Source: Roseibium algicola
GTDB lineage: Bacteria; Pseudomonadota; Alphaproteobacteria; Rhizobiales; Stappiaceae
Reading direction: 5' to 3'
DNA length: 64,000 nucleotides
Assembly: GCF_001999245.1 (NCBI RefSeq)
Contig: NZ_CP019630.1
Span: 5,361,001-5,425,000 of the forward strand
Shown here: in pieces, positions 17,085 through 26,599 of the stretch
How positions within the stretch are numbered: the stretch's first letter is position 1
How the letters are laid out: every line of letters starts with the position of its first letter
Made by a program: the position numbers and the translations under genes
Notes under the pieces: generated by a model
Database searches by the model: none
The model's input: only the letters and a program-made list of their open reading frames with translations
What the model was told of the DNA's origin: nothing

Positions 17085-17178
17085 CAAAATCCCGTTAGGT
17101 AACGCGATACGCGCGCCGGGCCGCCCCATAAGGCCGATGCTTGGGATTGGAAACCGGTTCGCCGGAAAAGGGCAGAAA

Positions 17179-17511
17179 ATGATGAACAACTTTGATGAAA
17201 TGCAGAAGATGAGCAAAGACAACATGGATATGGCCATGGCGTCCTTCGGCTCCTTCAGCAAGGGATTCCAGGCCATCGCCGCTGAAATGGCCGACTACCA
17301 GAAAAAGTCCTTCGAGGAAGGATCCGCAGCTGTTGAGAAGCTCGTTTCCTCCAAGTCCCTCGACAAGGCATTTGAAGCGCAGGCCGACTACGTCAAAACC
17401 GCTTACGAAGGTTTTGTTGGCGAGATGACAAAGATTGGTGAAATGGTCACCGACATGTCCAAGGATGCCTACAAGCCTTACGAAGGTGTGATGGGCAAGC
17501 TTGCGAAATAA
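17179..17511 (+). CDS. Phasin family protein
   Basis: 110 residues from the first of two adjacent ATG codons at 17179; AAGGGC lies upstream. The protein is almost entirely amphipathic helix, without Cys, and rich in Met, Lys, Glu and Phe: NFDEMQKMSKDNMDMAMASF, SFSKGFQAIAAEMADYQKKS, SLDKAFEAQADYVKTAYEGFVGEMTKIGEM. This is the Phasin_2 pattern. Phasins coat polyhydroxyalkanoate granules in the cytosol and control their size and number. A strong promoter with possible PhaR operators and a strong terminator make it a single-gene unit, as expected for an abundant protein. Confidence 0.9.
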   Translation: MMNNFDEMQKMSKDNMDMAMASFGSFSKGFQAIAAEMADYQKKSFEEGSAAVEKLVSSKSLDKAFEAQADYVKTAYEGFVGEMTKIGEMVTDMSKDAYKPYEGVMGKLAK

Positions 17512-17909
17512 GTTTTCCTTTTAGCCGTCGCAGGACGGCTTGAAGTTTCAAACCCGGCTCTGACGAGCCGGGTTTTTTCGTATATGCACAGATTTACAGG
17601 CTTGCCGCGGTTCATCCTGCCATTTGCAGCCGGATTTCGAAATGCGTTCTCTTGCCACCTTTTAATCATTAAAGGGCAACCTACATTCCTCTTGACCGGC
17701 AGCGCAGGGACTACAAATGCGCTGTTGACCTTTATGTTGATGAAATCGACCATTGCGCGAGCGCGGCTTGCGCGGCAGGATTACCACTGAGAATGCGTAT
17801 TCGCGGCGCAGTCCGTGCTGCGGAAAGCTCTGGACCAGCTGCGCAGGGCAGTGTGTTCAGGATTCGAAATTTGGTGATGGCCGGAGTGATAGAGGCAAAA
17901 GAAACGGCA
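17512..17909. other. Phasin-clpS intergenic region
   Basis: About 400 bases. The first part holds the phasin terminator. A 68-codon frame at 17584-17790 lacks a ribosome site and resembles nothing known. The remainder should contain the clpSA promoter and leader; the clpS frame is open upstream to 17793. Confidence 0.4.
17551..17580 (+). terminator. Phasin terminator
   Basis: Perfect stem AACCCGGCTC / GAGCCGGGTT with a TGAC loop and six T. It starts 39 bases after the phasin stop. Confidence 0.9.
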
Positions 17910-18242
17910 ATGTCGGCGGGCTCTGATTATGACAATGACGGTGGCGACGCCGGAACGGTTACAGTCACCCGTACCAAAACAGTAACCAAGCGGCCAAATC
18001 TCTATCGAGTGCTGCTGTTGAACGATGACTACACTCCGATGGAGTTCGTCATTCACGTTGTGGAGAACTTCTTCCAAAAAAACCGCGAAGAGGCGACCCG
18101 CATTATGCTGCATGTTCACCATCACGGCGTCGGGGAATGCGGGATTTATTCCTACGAGGTCGCGGAGACGAAAGTCACCCAGGTGATGGATTTCGCGCGC
18201 AAGCATCAGCATCCGTTGCAATGCGTCATGGAAAAAAAGTGA
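17910..18242 (+). CDS. clpS: ATP-dependent Clp protease adaptor ClpS
   Basis: 110 residues if started at ATG 17910, the start that gives normal ClpS length; the frame is open upstream with possible starts at 17877 and 17793, and no start has a strong ribosome site. After a disordered acidic/Thr-rich N-terminus the ClpS core is clear: [20 protein letters not shown], then [40 protein letters not shown] and a HPLQCVMEK ending. The [10 protein letters not shown] loop and the His-rich helix form the N-degron pocket. ClpS hands N-end-rule substrates to ClpA, whose gene starts 12 bases downstream. Confidence 0.93.
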   Translation: MSAGSDYDNDGGDAGTVTVTRTKTVTKRPNLYRVLLLNDDYTPMEFVIHVVENFFQKNREEATRIMLHVHHHGVGECGIYSYEVAETKVTQVMDFARKHQHPLQCVMEKK

Positions 18243-18254
18243 GGACAAACGCAC

Positions 18255-20702
18255 GTGCCTTCCTTCTCACGCAGTCTTGAAAAAGCACTTCACCAGGCTC
18301 TGGCCTTCGCCAACGAGCGACAGCAGGAGTATGCAACGCTGGAGCATCTTCTGCTGGCGTTGCTGGACGACCAGGACGCGGCTGCGGTCATGCGGGCTTG
18401 CAACGTGGATCTGGAAACGATCCGCCGCAATCTGGTTGAATATATCGAAACCGAGCTGGACAACCTTGTCACGGACAGTGACGAGGACTCCAAGCCGACC
18501 GCGGGCTTCCAGCGCGTCATTCAGCGGGCGGTTATCCACGTCCAGTCGTCTGGCCGGGAAGAGGTGACCGGCGCCAACGTGCTTGTTGCGATCTTTGCCG
18601 AGCGCGAAAGCCATGCGGCTTACTTCCTGCAGGATCAGGACATGACCCGTTACGACGCGGTCAATTATATCTCGCACGGCATTGCCAAGCGTCCCGGCAT
18701 GTCCGAGGCCCGTCCAGTCGAAGGGGCGGATGAAGAAGATGTGATGCCCGGAGCTGAAACCGAGAAGAAATCCAGTCAGAAGACGGACGCTCTTGAAGCT
18801 TACTGTGTCAATCTCAACACCAAGGCCACCAACGGCAAGATTGATCCGCTGATCGGGCGCGATAGCGAAATTTCGCGCACGATCCAGATCCTGTGCCGCA
18901 GGTCGAAGAACAATCCGCTCTTCGTCGGCGACCCGGGTGTCGGCAAGACCGCCATTGCGGAAGGTCTGGCGCATCGCATCGTCAATGGCGATGTGCCGGA
19001 TGTCCTGAAAGATGCCACCATCTTCTCTCTCGATATGGGCTCGCTGCTGGCGGGTACCCGCTATCGCGGCGATTTCGAGGAGCGGCTGAAGCAGGTGGTC
19101 AAGGAGATCGAGGACTACCCGGGTGCGGTGATGTTCATCGACGAGATCCATACTGTGATCGGCGCCGGTGCAACCTCTGGCGGGGCGATGGATGCGTCCA
19201 ACCTCCTGAAACCTGCGCTTGCTTCCGGAGCGATCCGCTGCATCGGTTCGACCACCTACAAGGAATACCGCCAGTTCTTCGAGAAGGACCGGGCGCTGGT
19301 TCGCCGTTTCCAGAAGATCGACGTCAACGAGCCGTCGATTCCGGACGCGATCGATATCCTGAAAGGCCTGAAGCCTTACTTCGAGGACTTCCACAAGGTT
19401 CGTTACACCAACGATGCCATCAAGGTGGCTGTGGAGCTGTCGGCGAAATATATTTCCGACCGCAAGCTGCCGGACAAGGCGATCGACGTGCTGGATGAAA
19501 CCGGTGCCTCGCAGATGCTTGTTCCCGAAGCCCGCCGCCGCAAGACCATTGGCGTGAAGGAAATCGAGAACACGATTGCCACCATGGCCAGGATCCCGCC
19601 AAAGTCCGTTTCCAAGGATGATGCGGAGATTCTGGAGAACCTTGGCAAGGATCTGAAGCGGGTTGTCTACGGACAGGATGAAGCTATCGGGACGTTGGCC
19701 TCTGCCATCAAGTTGGCGCGTGCCGGTCTGCGTGAGCCCGACAAGCCGATCGGCAGTTATCTGTTCTCCGGCCCGACAGGGGTAGGCAAGACGGAAGTCG
19801 CTCGGCAGCTGGCATCTTCACTGGGTGTTGAACTGATCCGGTTCGACATGTCCGAATACATGGAGCGGCACACCGTGTCGCGCCTGATCGGTGCACCTCC
19901 GGGATATGTCGGCTTCGACCAGGGTGGCCTCTTGACCGACGGTGTCGACCAGCATCCGCACTGCGTGCTGCTGCTGGACGAGATCGAAAAGGCCCATCCG
20001 GACCTGTTCAATATCCTGTTGCAGGTGATGGACCATGGCAAGCTGACCGACCATAACGGCAAGCAGGTCGATTTCCGCAATGTCATCCTGATCATGACCA
20101 CCAACGCCGGTGCCGCGGACATGGCCAAGATGCCGGTTGGTTTCAACCGCATGAAGCGGGAAGGCGACGACGCGGAAGCGATCAACAAGCTGTTCACGCC
20201 GGAGTTCCGCAACCGTCTTGATGCGATCATTCCGTTCGGCAATCTGCCGATGGAAGTCGTCTACAAGGTGGTCGAGAAGTTCGTCATGCAGCTGGAAGTC
20301 CAGCTGGCTGACCGCGGCGTGACCTTCGAGCTGACGGAAGATGCCGTCAAGTGGCTTGCCGACAAGGGCTATGACAGCCAGATGGGGGCTCGCCCGCTTG
20401 GGCGGATCATCCAGGAGCACATCAAGCGGCCTCTGGCCGACGAGGTGCTGTTCGGCAAATTGAAGAAAGGCGGAATGGTTAAGGTCACCGTGTCCGAGGA
20501 CGGCAAGGGTCTGCTTCTGGAAAGCATCGAGGAGCGTGCGACACCGCCAAAAGCCAAGGCCAAGACCGAAACCAAGGCAAAGCCGAAGCGCCGGCGCAAG
20601 CCTGCTGCCAAGGCAGCGGCCGCCAAGGATACGAAGCCGCCTGCAAGCAAGAGCGGTCCGGCCAAGAAAAGCCTTGTGCCCAAGGTGCCGCTGGCCGACT
20701 GA
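18255..20702 (+). CDS. clpA: ATP-dependent Clp protease ATP-binding subunit ClpA
   Basis: 815 residues from a GTG start 12 bases after clpS. The N-domain (residues 1-145: [30 protein letters not shown]) binds ClpS. AAA+ module 1 has Walker [14 protein letters not shown] and Walker [15 protein letters not shown]. Module 2 has Walker [14 protein letters not shown] and [20 protein letters not shown], and ends with the C-terminal small domain ([24 protein letters not shown]). There is no ClpB-type middle coiled coil. An unusual Lys/Ala/Pro-rich tail of about 55 residues (from [18 protein letters not shown]) follows the core. The hexamer unfolds substrates and feeds them to ClpP. Confidence 0.97.
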   Translation: MPSFSRSLEKALHQALAFANERQQEYATLEHLLLALLDDQDAAAVMRACNVDLETIRRNLVEYIETELDNLVTDSDEDSKPTAGFQRVIQRAVIHVQSSGREEVTGANVLVAIFAERESHAAYFLQDQDMTRYDAVNYISHGIAKRPGMSEARPVEGADEEDVMPGAETEKKSSQKTDALEAYCVNLNTKATNGKIDPLIGRDSEISRTIQILCRRSKNNPLFVGDPGVGKTAIAEGLAHRIVNGDVPDVLKDATIFSLDMGSLLAGTRYRGDFEERLKQVVKEIEDYPGAVMFIDEIHTVIGAGATSGGAMDASNLLKPALASGAIRCIGSTTYKEYRQFFEKDRALVRRFQKIDVNEPSIPDAIDILKGLKPYFEDFHKVRYTNDAIKVAVELSAKYISDRKLPDKAIDVLDETGASQMLVPEARRRKTIGVKEIENTIATMARIPPKSVSKDDAEILENLGKDLKRVVYGQDEAIGTLASAIKLARAGLREPDKPIGSYLFSGPTGVGKTEVARQLASSLGVELIRFDMSEYMERHTVSRLIGAPPGYVGFDQGGLLTDGVDQHPHCVLLLDEIEKAHPDLFNILLQVMDHGKLTDHNGKQVDFRNVILIMTTNAGAADMAKMPVGFNRMKREGDDAEAINKLFTPEFRNRLDAIIPFGNLPMEVVYKVVEKFVMQLEVQLADRGVTFELTEDAVKWLADKGYDSQMGARPLGRIIQEHIKRPLADEVLFGKLKKGGMVKVTVSEDGKGLLLESIEERATPPKAKAKTETKAKPKRRRKPAAKAAAAKDTKPPASKSGPAKKSLVPKVPLAD

Positions 20703-20723
20703 GGCCCTGCACAATCAGATCGG

Positions 20724-20754
20724 AAAGGCCCCGAAGAGATTCGGGGCCTTTTTG
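20724..20754 (+). terminator. clpSA terminator
   Basis: Stem AAGGCCCCGAA / TTCGGGGCCTT with a short loop and T-run, 22 bases after clpA. Confidence 0.88.
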
Positions 20755-20944
20755 TTTTTCGCCTGCACAGACGACGCGCAATGCGCGAAGCGGGCCGGGT
20801 TGGCTCACGCCCCGGGCTTGTCCTCCAACAGGTGTACTGCGCTTGTTCTCATTCATGTTTGGAATTGAAACCATTCAGGAAAATCATTTGCCGCCGCCTG
20901 GCTGCTTGCCTAGCTATGAAGCAGACACTTTCGGGAGAACGGAC

Positions 20945-21649
20945 ATGAGCGATAACAAGGTTGCGATGATCACCGCTGGCGGCTCCGGCATGGGGGCCGA
21001 TGCAGCAAGACGGTTGGCTGCAGATGGGTTCCGGGTCGCAATCCTGTCGTCCTCCGGCAAGGGGGAAGCGCTCGCGGAGGAATTGGGCGGGGTCGGGTTC
21101 ACCGGATCCAATCTGGTAGCAGACGACCTGACCTCTTTTGTCAGCAAGACGGTGGACGCCCTTGGCCGGATCGATGTTCTCGTCAATTCGTCCGGACATG
21201 GCCCGAAAGGCGATATTCTGGAAATCTCCGACGAGGACTGGCATCTCGGCATGGACTACTACCTGATGAACGTCATTCGCCCGGCACGCCTTGTCGCCCC
21301 GATCATGGCTGCGCAAGGTGGTGGAACGGTGATCAATATCTCCACATTCGCCACCTTCGAGCCGGACCCGATGTTTCCGACTTCCGGTGTGTTTCGGGCG
21401 GGGCTGGCAAGCTTCACCAAGCTGTTTGCCGACAAGTTCGCTGCCGAGAACGTGCGCATGAACAATATCCTGCCCGGTTTCATAGACAGCCTGCCGGAGA
21501 AGGAAGATCGCCTGGCGCGGATCCCCATGGGCCGCTACGGCCGCTCGGACGAAATCTCAAGCCTGATCGCCTATCTGGCCAGCGACGAGGCGGCCTATAT
21601 CACAGGTCAGAACATACGTATTGATGGTGGGCTAACGCGGTCGGTGTGA
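20945..21649 (+). CDS. Short-chain dehydrogenase/reductase with altered catalytic motif
   Basis: 234 residues from the ATG at 20945 (GGGAGAACGGAC upstream). The Rossmann motif TAGGSGMG is at residues 10-17, VLVNSSGHGP stands for NNAG, and GGTVINISTFA carries the catalytic Ser strand. The usual YxxxK is replaced: the position reads FPTSGVFRAGLASFTK, so Tyr becomes Phe and Lys becomes Gly. The ending ASDEAAYITGQNIRIDGGLT is classical. It can probably bind NAD(P) but may use different catalytic residues or be non-catalytic. A subgroup of SDRs with this FPTS...R motif is known to me from related bacteria. It stands alone. Confidence 0.85.
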   Translation: MSDNKVAMITAGGSGMGADAARRLAADGFRVAILSSSGKGEALAEELGGVGFTGSNLVADDLTSFVSKTVDALGRIDVLVNSSGHGPKGDILEISDEDWHLGMDYYLMNVIRPARLVAPIMAAQGGGTVINISTFATFEPDPMFPTSGVFRAGLASFTKLFADKFAAENVRMNNILPGFIDSLPEKEDRLARIPMGRYGRSDEISSLIAYLASDEAAYITGQNIRIDGGLTRSV

Positions 21650-21780
21650 GCTGTTCAGAGGGCATCAAAAGGGAGTTCGGAAATTCGCATGCCGAACTCT
21701 TTCGCCGATTGGCACTCTGGACAGAAAATCTCCAAAAAGGTAAGGCTACCTTACTAACTGCCCAGAGATGAGTCAGCTTG

Positions 21781-22542
21781 ATGACGGCTCCTGATCAGCC
21801 AGATATCGACCAGGAATCCCAGAACCCGCCGGAACATGCCCGGGTCTGGATGGCGCGTGGAGCGCGGGCGGCGGTGTCTATTCCAGCGTTTATTCTGACT
21901 GCCGCGTTTGTCGGATATGCGGGGCTTGCCCGTGAAACAGGGCTGACGCTCTTTGAGACGCTGGCAATGACCGGTTTCGTCTGGGCGCTGCCTTCCATCG
22001 TGGTTCTGACCGGCGCGATTTCTTCCGGAATGGGTATCCTTCCTGCCGGAATCGCCGTCGCTCTTGCGTCAGTCCGTCTGATGCCGATGACAATGGCCTT
22101 GATGCCGCTGGTCAAGGTGCCGGGCAAGACAAAGACCTGGCAATTGCTGATCGCGTCTCATTTCGTTGCGGTGACTGCCTGGGTGTTCGCGATGAAGCAC
22201 CTGCCGGACATGCCGAGGGAAGGGCGTCTGCCGTTCTTCATTGGTTTTGGCGCGGCGGTGACCAGCTTCGTCTTCTGCATGACCGGTGTCTCCTACCTGT
22301 TGGTTGAAAGCATGCCGGGCATGGTGGCAGGTGCCTTGTTCCTGCTGACGCCAGTCTATTTCCTGTGCTCGCTCTGGGGGGCTGCAAGGCTCAATGCCGA
22401 CCGGGCGGCCATGGTCGCAGGACTGCTGCTCGGACCGGTCTTCTTCACCTATCTGCCCGGACTGGATCTGCTTTGGACCGGCCTTGTAGGCGGCACGATT
22501 GCCTACCTCGGAACCAGGATCATGCGCAGGGGGCTGTCGTGA
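21781..22542 (+). CDS. azlC: AzlC family branched-chain amino acid exporter subunit
   Basis: 253 residues from the ATG at 21781. After a hydrophilic start, AVSIPAFILTAAFVGYAGLARETGLTLFETLAMT is the AzlC opening, followed by repeated hydrophobic segments (WALPSIVVLTGAISSG, SHFVAVTAWVFAMKHL, FIGFGAAVTSFVFCMTGVSYLL, VAGALFLLTPVYFLCSLWGA). AzlC works with the small subunit AzlD to export branched-chain amino acids and analogues across the inner membrane. The stop overlaps the start of the azlD-like gene (TGATG), as is usual for this pair. Confidence 0.88.
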   Translation: MTAPDQPDIDQESQNPPEHARVWMARGARAAVSIPAFILTAAFVGYAGLARETGLTLFETLAMTGFVWALPSIVVLTGAISSGMGILPAGIAVALASVRLMPMTMALMPLVKVPGKTKTWQLLIASHFVAVTAWVFAMKHLPDMPREGRLPFFIGFGAAVTSFVFCMTGVSYLLVESMPGMVAGALFLLTPVYFLCSLWGAARLNADRAAMVAGLLLGPVFFTYLPGLDLLWTGLVGGTIAYLGTRIMRRGLS

Positions 22543-22916
22543 TGGAGGGATCGACGGCAGGTGGATTGGTATCCGAAACCTGGTGGCCACTGGTGATGAT
22601 CATCATCGCCGGCTGGTTTGCAACTGACGTCTGGCGGTGGCTGGGTGTCTTTGCCGGCGGCAGGCTGCGTGAAGACGGCGAACTGCTGATCTGGGTGCGC
22701 TGTGTTGCAACCGCACTTGTGGCCGGAGTGATTTCCAAGCTGATCCTGTTCCCGCAAGGTGTGCTGGCAGAAACACCGCTCTGGCTGCGTCTGGCTGCCG
22801 CCGGTTTCGGCTTCGCGTCGTTTTTTGCAGCCCGGCAACGTGTGTTTGTTGGCGTACTTGCCGCAGAAGTCTTTCTCGTTTCCGGTTGGCTGATCCTCGA
22901 CACGATGGCTTCCTGA
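22542..22916 (+). CDS. azlD: AzlD-like small subunit
   Basis: 124 residues; the ATG at 22542 shares its A with the azlC stop, so translation is coupled. Four hydrophobic helices fit AzlD: WWPLVMIIIAGWFATDVWRWLGVF, LIWVRCVATALVAGVISKLI, LRLAAAGFGFASFFAARQRV and FVGVLAAEVFLVSGWLI. The motif LIWVRCVATALVAG matches the family. The start LVSETWWPLV recalls the AzlD opening, although the protein is slightly longer than the most common versions. It is the partner of AzlC. Confidence 0.85.
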   Translation: MEGSTAGGLVSETWWPLVMIIIAGWFATDVWRWLGVFAGGRLREDGELLIWVRCVATALVAGVISKLILFPQGVLAETPLWLRLAAAGFGFASFFAARQRVFVGVLAAEVFLVSGWLILDTMAS

Positions 22917-23001
22917 CACCAAGCGATTTCCCGTGTTCACTTGCCCGCCAGATAGGCTAGGTTGAAGAGTACAGCGATTGCACCCGGTCAAGGAGAGGAA
23001 C

Positions 23002-23652
23002 ATGGCGGATCAGGTCGAACTCTTTTATGCACCTCAGACACGCGCCACCGGCGTACGTGTTCTCCTGGAGGAGCTGGGCGCACCTTACAAGCTGAATGTG
23101 CTCAATCTGAAGTTGGGTGAAAACCGGACCCCCCGATATCTTGCCGTCAACCCGGCTGGCAAAGTTCCGGCATTGCGCGTTGGCGAGGCAGTCATTACCG
23201 AACAGGTCGCGATCTATATCTATCTGGCCGACCTGTTTCCCGAAAAAGGACTGACACCCTCGCTGGATGATCCACTGCGTGGACCGTACCTGCGATGGTT
23301 CGTGCATATGGCATCCTGTTTTGAGCCGGCACTGATCGACCGCGCACTCAAGCGTGAAGAACCGCCGCATTCCATGTCCGCCTATGGTTCTTTTGACACC
23401 GTCATGGAAAGCATGCGTGCCCAGCTGGCAAAGGGACCCTTCGTCCTTGGAGAACGCATGACGGCTGTCGACGTTCTGTGGGGCATGGGGCTGCGGTGGG
23501 GAACAATGTTCGGCATCGTACCGGAATTCGAAGAATTCACCGCCTACATCGAGCGGTTCGCCGAAAGGCCGTCGGTGGTCAAGGTACTGCAGGAAGACCA
23601 GAACATGGCCAGGGAGCAGGAAGACGCTGCTGTTCAGGCGGGCGTCGCGTAA
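23002..23652 (+). CDS. Glutathione S-transferase family protein
   Basis: 216 residues; AGGAGAGG directly precedes the ATG at 23002. The N-terminal thioredoxin-like domain has ELFYAPQTRATGVRVLLEEL, VNPAGKVPALRVGEAVITEQVAIYIYLADLFP (with the cis-Pro VPAL and the glutathione gamma-Glu contact region E-Q-V). The helical C-terminal domain contains FVLGERMTAVDVLWGMGLRW, the N-capping motif of GSTs. The position of the usual catalytic Ser/Tyr/Cys holds APQTR, so Thr or a neighbouring residue may serve. Cytosolic; the substrate is unknown. No close operon partner. Confidence 0.88.
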   Translation: MADQVELFYAPQTRATGVRVLLEELGAPYKLNVLNLKLGENRTPRYLAVNPAGKVPALRVGEAVITEQVAIYIYLADLFPEKGLTPSLDDPLRGPYLRWFVHMASCFEPALIDRALKREEPPHSMSAYGSFDTVMESMRAQLAKGPFVLGERMTAVDVLWGMGLRWGTMFGIVPEFEEFTAYIERFAERPSVVKVLQEDQNMAREQEDAAVQAGVA

Positions 23653-23889
23653 AATTTTGTCACAAGCGGCGTCTTCTCAGCGATGCGCAGCACCGACTGC
23701 GGTTACCCTCTCTTCTATCCGCAATCCTGACAGGACAATCCTTTGCCGCGCACTATCTAACGAAACGTCGTTTTTGCGGCACTAAACTTCGAATGGGGGA
23801 TGATCGGATAAAACGCAGCCGACCTAGAGTTAACGATTGAAACCGGGCGCAAGCCAGATGGTGACTGTAAACTTGGAGGTAATCTGACG

Positions 23890-25503
23890 ATGAAGGACAA
23901 GTACAAAGATACGGAAATGCTGGAAAAGCTGGGCGAGGCCGCAAGATCTGGCCGCATTTCCCGCCGTGATTTCCTGAACTATTCCATGGCTGCCGGTGTT
24001 GCAGCTTCCGCCGCAACAGGGCTCTGGACCACGAAAGCCAAGGCGCAACCAAAGCAGGGCGGAACCTTCAAGGTCGGCATTCATGACGGCAACACATCAG
24101 ACACCCACGATCCGGGCACCTATCTCACCATCGCCATGATCGTGCTGGCGCATACTCACCGCAGTTACCTTACCCTGATCGAACCAGATGGGTCTCTTGG
24201 GCCGGATATCGCCACCGAATGGACGGCGAATGCGGACGCAACGGAGTGGACTTTCAAGCTCAACGAAAACGTCACCTTCCACTCTGGTCGCAAGATGACA
24301 GCCGACGACGTCATTGCATCGATGAACCACCACCGCGGCGACAGCACGACCTCCGCGGCCAAGGCTCTGCTGACCGACGTCGCTGATATCGTCAAGGACG
24401 GCGACAACACGATCGTTTTCAAACTGTCTTCGGGCAATGCGGATCTGCCGTGGCTCATGACCGATTACCATCTGGCCATCTGTCCGGCGAACGCCGATGG
24501 CTCGATCGACTGGGCTTCGGGCGACGGTACCGGTCCCTACAAGATCGAAACCGGTGACTTCGGTGTCAGGTTCTCTCTGACGCGCCATGACGGCTGGCAT
24601 CTGGACGGTGCACATTTCGACGGCGTGGAACTGATCATCCTGACCGATCCGAACGCCCGTCAGACGGCTCTGGTTACTGGCGACGTGGATGCCGTTTCGC
24701 TCATCGATCTAAAGACGATGGGTCTGCTTGCGCGCAATCCAAACCTGGAGATCGACAATGTGCCGTCTGCCTCGACGCTCACGATGCCGATGTTCTGCGA
24801 CACGCCTCCGTTTGACAACAAGGATGTTCGCAACGCACTCAAGCTCGCGATGAACCGCGACGAGATCATCGAGAAGATCGCCTTTGGTGCAGCGACAAAG
24901 GCAAACGATTTCCACCATTCGCCAGCCATGCCCTATTGGCCGGATGACATTCCCCAACACGACTACGATCCGGATCAGGCGAAATCGCTGCTGAAAAAAG
25001 CCGGTGCCGAGGGACTATCCATCAGCATCTCCTCTGCAGAATCCATCTACTCCGGCGCGGTCGATCTTTGCGTGCTTTATGCCGAACATGCCAAGGCGGC
25101 AGGCATCGACATCAAGGTCGTGCGTGAACCGAACGACGGTTATTACTCGGATGTCTGGCTGAAGAAACCGTTCTGCGTAGTGGCCTGGGGCGCACGTCCG
25201 ACACCGGACGTGATGTATTCATTGGCCTACAAGTCCGATGCCGCCTGGAACGAGAGCCATTGGCAGAACGAACGTTTCAACGAGCTGCTATTGATGGCGA
25301 AAGCCGAATTGGACGACACCAGGCGGGCGGAGATGTACCGGGAAATGGCGCTGCTTGCGCATGACGACGGCGGCACGATCATCCCGTTCTTCCGCAACTT
25401 CGTTTATGCCCGCCGCAGCAATGTTCAGCATGGTGAGCAACTGGCATCGAGCTGGGAGCTCGACGGTGCCCGTGCCTGCAGCCGCTGGTGGTTCGATAGC
25501 TGA
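23890..25503 (+). CDS. Family 5 ABC transporter substrate-binding protein with Tat signal
   Basis: 537 residues with GGAGG upstream of the ATG. Residues 20-50 are a twin-arginine signal: ISRRDFLNYSMAAGVAASAA, cleavage after KAKA. The mature part follows the oligopeptide/dipeptide-binding family: GGTFKVGI, WTFKLNENVTFHSGRKMTADDVIASM, VRNALKLAMNRDEIIEKIAFG, ALPYWP-like motif (AMPYWPDDIPQHDYDPDQAKSLLKKAG) and the C-terminal RRAEMYREMALLAHDDGG. It should bind a peptide or similar solute in the periplasm. No permease or ATPase gene is adjacent, and a terminator follows, so it must work with a transporter encoded elsewhere. Export by Tat suggests folding before transport. Confidence 0.92.
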   Translation: MKDKYKDTEMLEKLGEAARSGRISRRDFLNYSMAAGVAASAATGLWTTKAKAQPKQGGTFKVGIHDGNTSDTHDPGTYLTIAMIVLAHTHRSYLTLIEPDGSLGPDIATEWTANADATEWTFKLNENVTFHSGRKMTADDVIASMNHHRGDSTTSAAKALLTDVADIVKDGDNTIVFKLSSGNADLPWLMTDYHLAICPANADGSIDWASGDGTGPYKIETGDFGVRFSLTRHDGWHLDGAHFDGVELIILTDPNARQTALVTGDVDAVSLIDLKTMGLLARNPNLEIDNVPSASTLTMPMFCDTPPFDNKDVRNALKLAMNRDEIIEKIAFGAATKANDFHHSPAMPYWPDDIPQHDYDPDQAKSLLKKAGAEGLSISISSAESIYSGAVDLCVLYAEHAKAAGIDIKVVREPNDGYYSDVWLKKPFCVVAWGARPTPDVMYSLAYKSDAAWNESHWQNERFNELLLMAKAELDDTRRAEMYREMALLAHDDGGTIIPFFRNFVYARRSNVQHGEQLASSWELDGARACSRWWFDS

Positions 25504-25520
25504 TTGAGCATCGAGAAAAA

Positions 25521-25551
25521 CGCCCGCCCGGTTTGAAGCCGGGCGGGCGTT
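25521..25551 (+). terminator. Terminator after substrate-binding protein
   Basis: Stem CGCCCGCCCGG / CCGGGCGGGCG with a TTTGAAG loop, 17 bases after the stop. The T-run after it is weak (TTGTCTGTTGTTT). Confidence 0.75.
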
Positions 25552-25590
25552 GTCTGTTGTTTGCTGAATGGCTGAAGATGCTCGCCTGGC

Positions 25591-26019
25591 TCAGGCCAGT
25601 GCGGCTCGTATCTTTTCTGCTTGGGCTGCCAGCACGTCATTGTCTGCCATCGCACCGGTGTGCGGTTTCAGCGACACGCCCTCGAAACGTGGAATGACGT
25701 GGACGTGGGTGTGGAACACCACCTGGCCACCGGCAGGTTCTGAGAATTGTTGGATGGTCGTGCCGTCGGCATCAAAGGCCTTGATCACCACCCTGGCCAT
25801 GGTCTGCGTTGTTGCCATGACCGCGTTGAGATCTTCCGGCGCGATGTCCAGAATGTTGCGGGAAGGGGCTTTCGGGATCACCAGAACATGACCATCGCCG
25901 CGAGGCATGATGTCCATGATCACCAGTGTTTTGTCGTCCTCGTAAACCTTGTGGCTCGGCAGTTCGCCGCGCAGGATTTTGGCAAAGACATTCTGGTCGT
26001 CATAAGCGGGCGTGGACAT
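25591..26019 (-). CDS. HIT family protein (histidine triad hydrolase)
   Basis: 142 residues from the ATG at 26019 (AGGAA upstream); the frame is open further 5' but without support. The HINT/HIT order is complete: NVFAKILRGELPSHKVYEDD, then IMDIMPRGDGHVLVIPK, and the active-site motif GGQVVFHTHVHVIPR with the His triad HxHxH. Such proteins hydrolyse nucleoside phosphoramidates or related adenylated compounds in the cytosol. The short C-terminal tail LAAQAEKIRAAL is standard. Convergent with the substrate-binding protein gene. Confidence 0.93.
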   Translation of the reverse strand: MSTPAYDDQNVFAKILRGELPSHKVYEDDKTLVIMDIMPRGDGHVLVIPKAPSRNILDIAPEDLNAVMATTQTMARVVIKAFDADGTTIQQFSEPAGGQVVFHTHVHVIPRFEGVSLKPHTGAMADNDVLAAQAEKIRAALA

Positions 26020-26221
26020 GTTTGCATTCCTGTCTGATAGGCAAAAGAATTTCGCGAAGCGGTGTTCAGAAACGAGCCACCCCGACACTTCAGGGTTGAT
26101 CAAAGGACTATCAATCGATTCCGATCAAGAGTTACTCCTGATCTAGTCCGAGTTTTCTTGCAGCTGCAAGCCGCGACATGCGGCAGAACCGCCCGGATGA
26201 GTTTGCTCAAGCCGCGGTTGT

Positions 26222-26599
26222 TCAGGAAACGGTTTCGGTGGCCCGTTGACCGGCATTTGATGCTTCAGGATCCGTTTGCGATGCGCATGTGAGCTTCAAC
26301 CCCAGGTCCTCCAGCCTTGTCCTGTCGGGTTTGTAGAACATCCAGTTGCCGATCCGCTTTCCCGTTACCAGGCCTGCTTCCGACATCTTTTTCATGTGCG
26401 AGCTTACGGTCGGTTGGCTGAGGCCCACCTTGTCGGTGATGAAACCCACACACACGCCGTCATCCACGAGGTCTCCGTCCCGCTGGCGGGGGAAGTGGGC
26501 TCGAGGGTCGAGCAGCCACAAAAGGATCTGCAGCCGCACAGGGCTCGCCAGTGCCGCCATTGCCAATGAACTTGACTCTACATCTATATTGATATTCAT
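26222..26599 (-). CDS. ArsR-family transcriptional regulator
   Basis: 125 residues. The winged helix is typical: AMAALASPVRLQILLWLLDP, then VGFITDKVGLSQPTVSSHMKKMSEAGLVTGKRIGNWMFYKPD. There is no classical metal-site Cys pair in the alpha-3 helix; single Cys occur at GVCVGF and LTCAS. It probably represses the divergent PLP-enzyme gene. Its own start codon lies at the edge of the palindrome ATCTATATAGAT and a further half-site lies inside codons 4-7, so autoregulation is likely. Confidence 0.88.
   Translation of the reverse strand: MNINIDVESSSLAMAALASPVRLQILLWLLDPRAHFPRQRDGDLVDDGVCVGFITDKVGLSQPTVSSHMKKMSEAGLVTGKRIGNWMFYKPDRTRLEDLGLKLTCASQTDPEASNAGQRATETVS

Larger units (their letters stand above)
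16573..17178. promoter_or_regulatory. AT-rich intergenic region between carboxypeptidase and phasin genes
   Basis: About 600 bases without a supported gene. Positions 16720-16870 are strongly AT-rich for this genome. It holds the leftward promoter of the carboxypeptidase, a CtrA-type motif (16761-16775) and the phasin promoter with two TGCA-centred palindromes (17037-17084). Open frames across it (such as 16803-17060) show no family resemblance. Confidence 0.5.

Noticed and set aside
17584..17790. 68-codon frame between phasin and clpS
   Set aside because: No ribosome site; it starts right after the phasin terminator and resembles no known protein.
18267..20714. Long antisense frames over clpA (375 and 298 codons)
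   Set aside because: Same effect of codon bias. The clpA product is full length and conserved on the plus strand.
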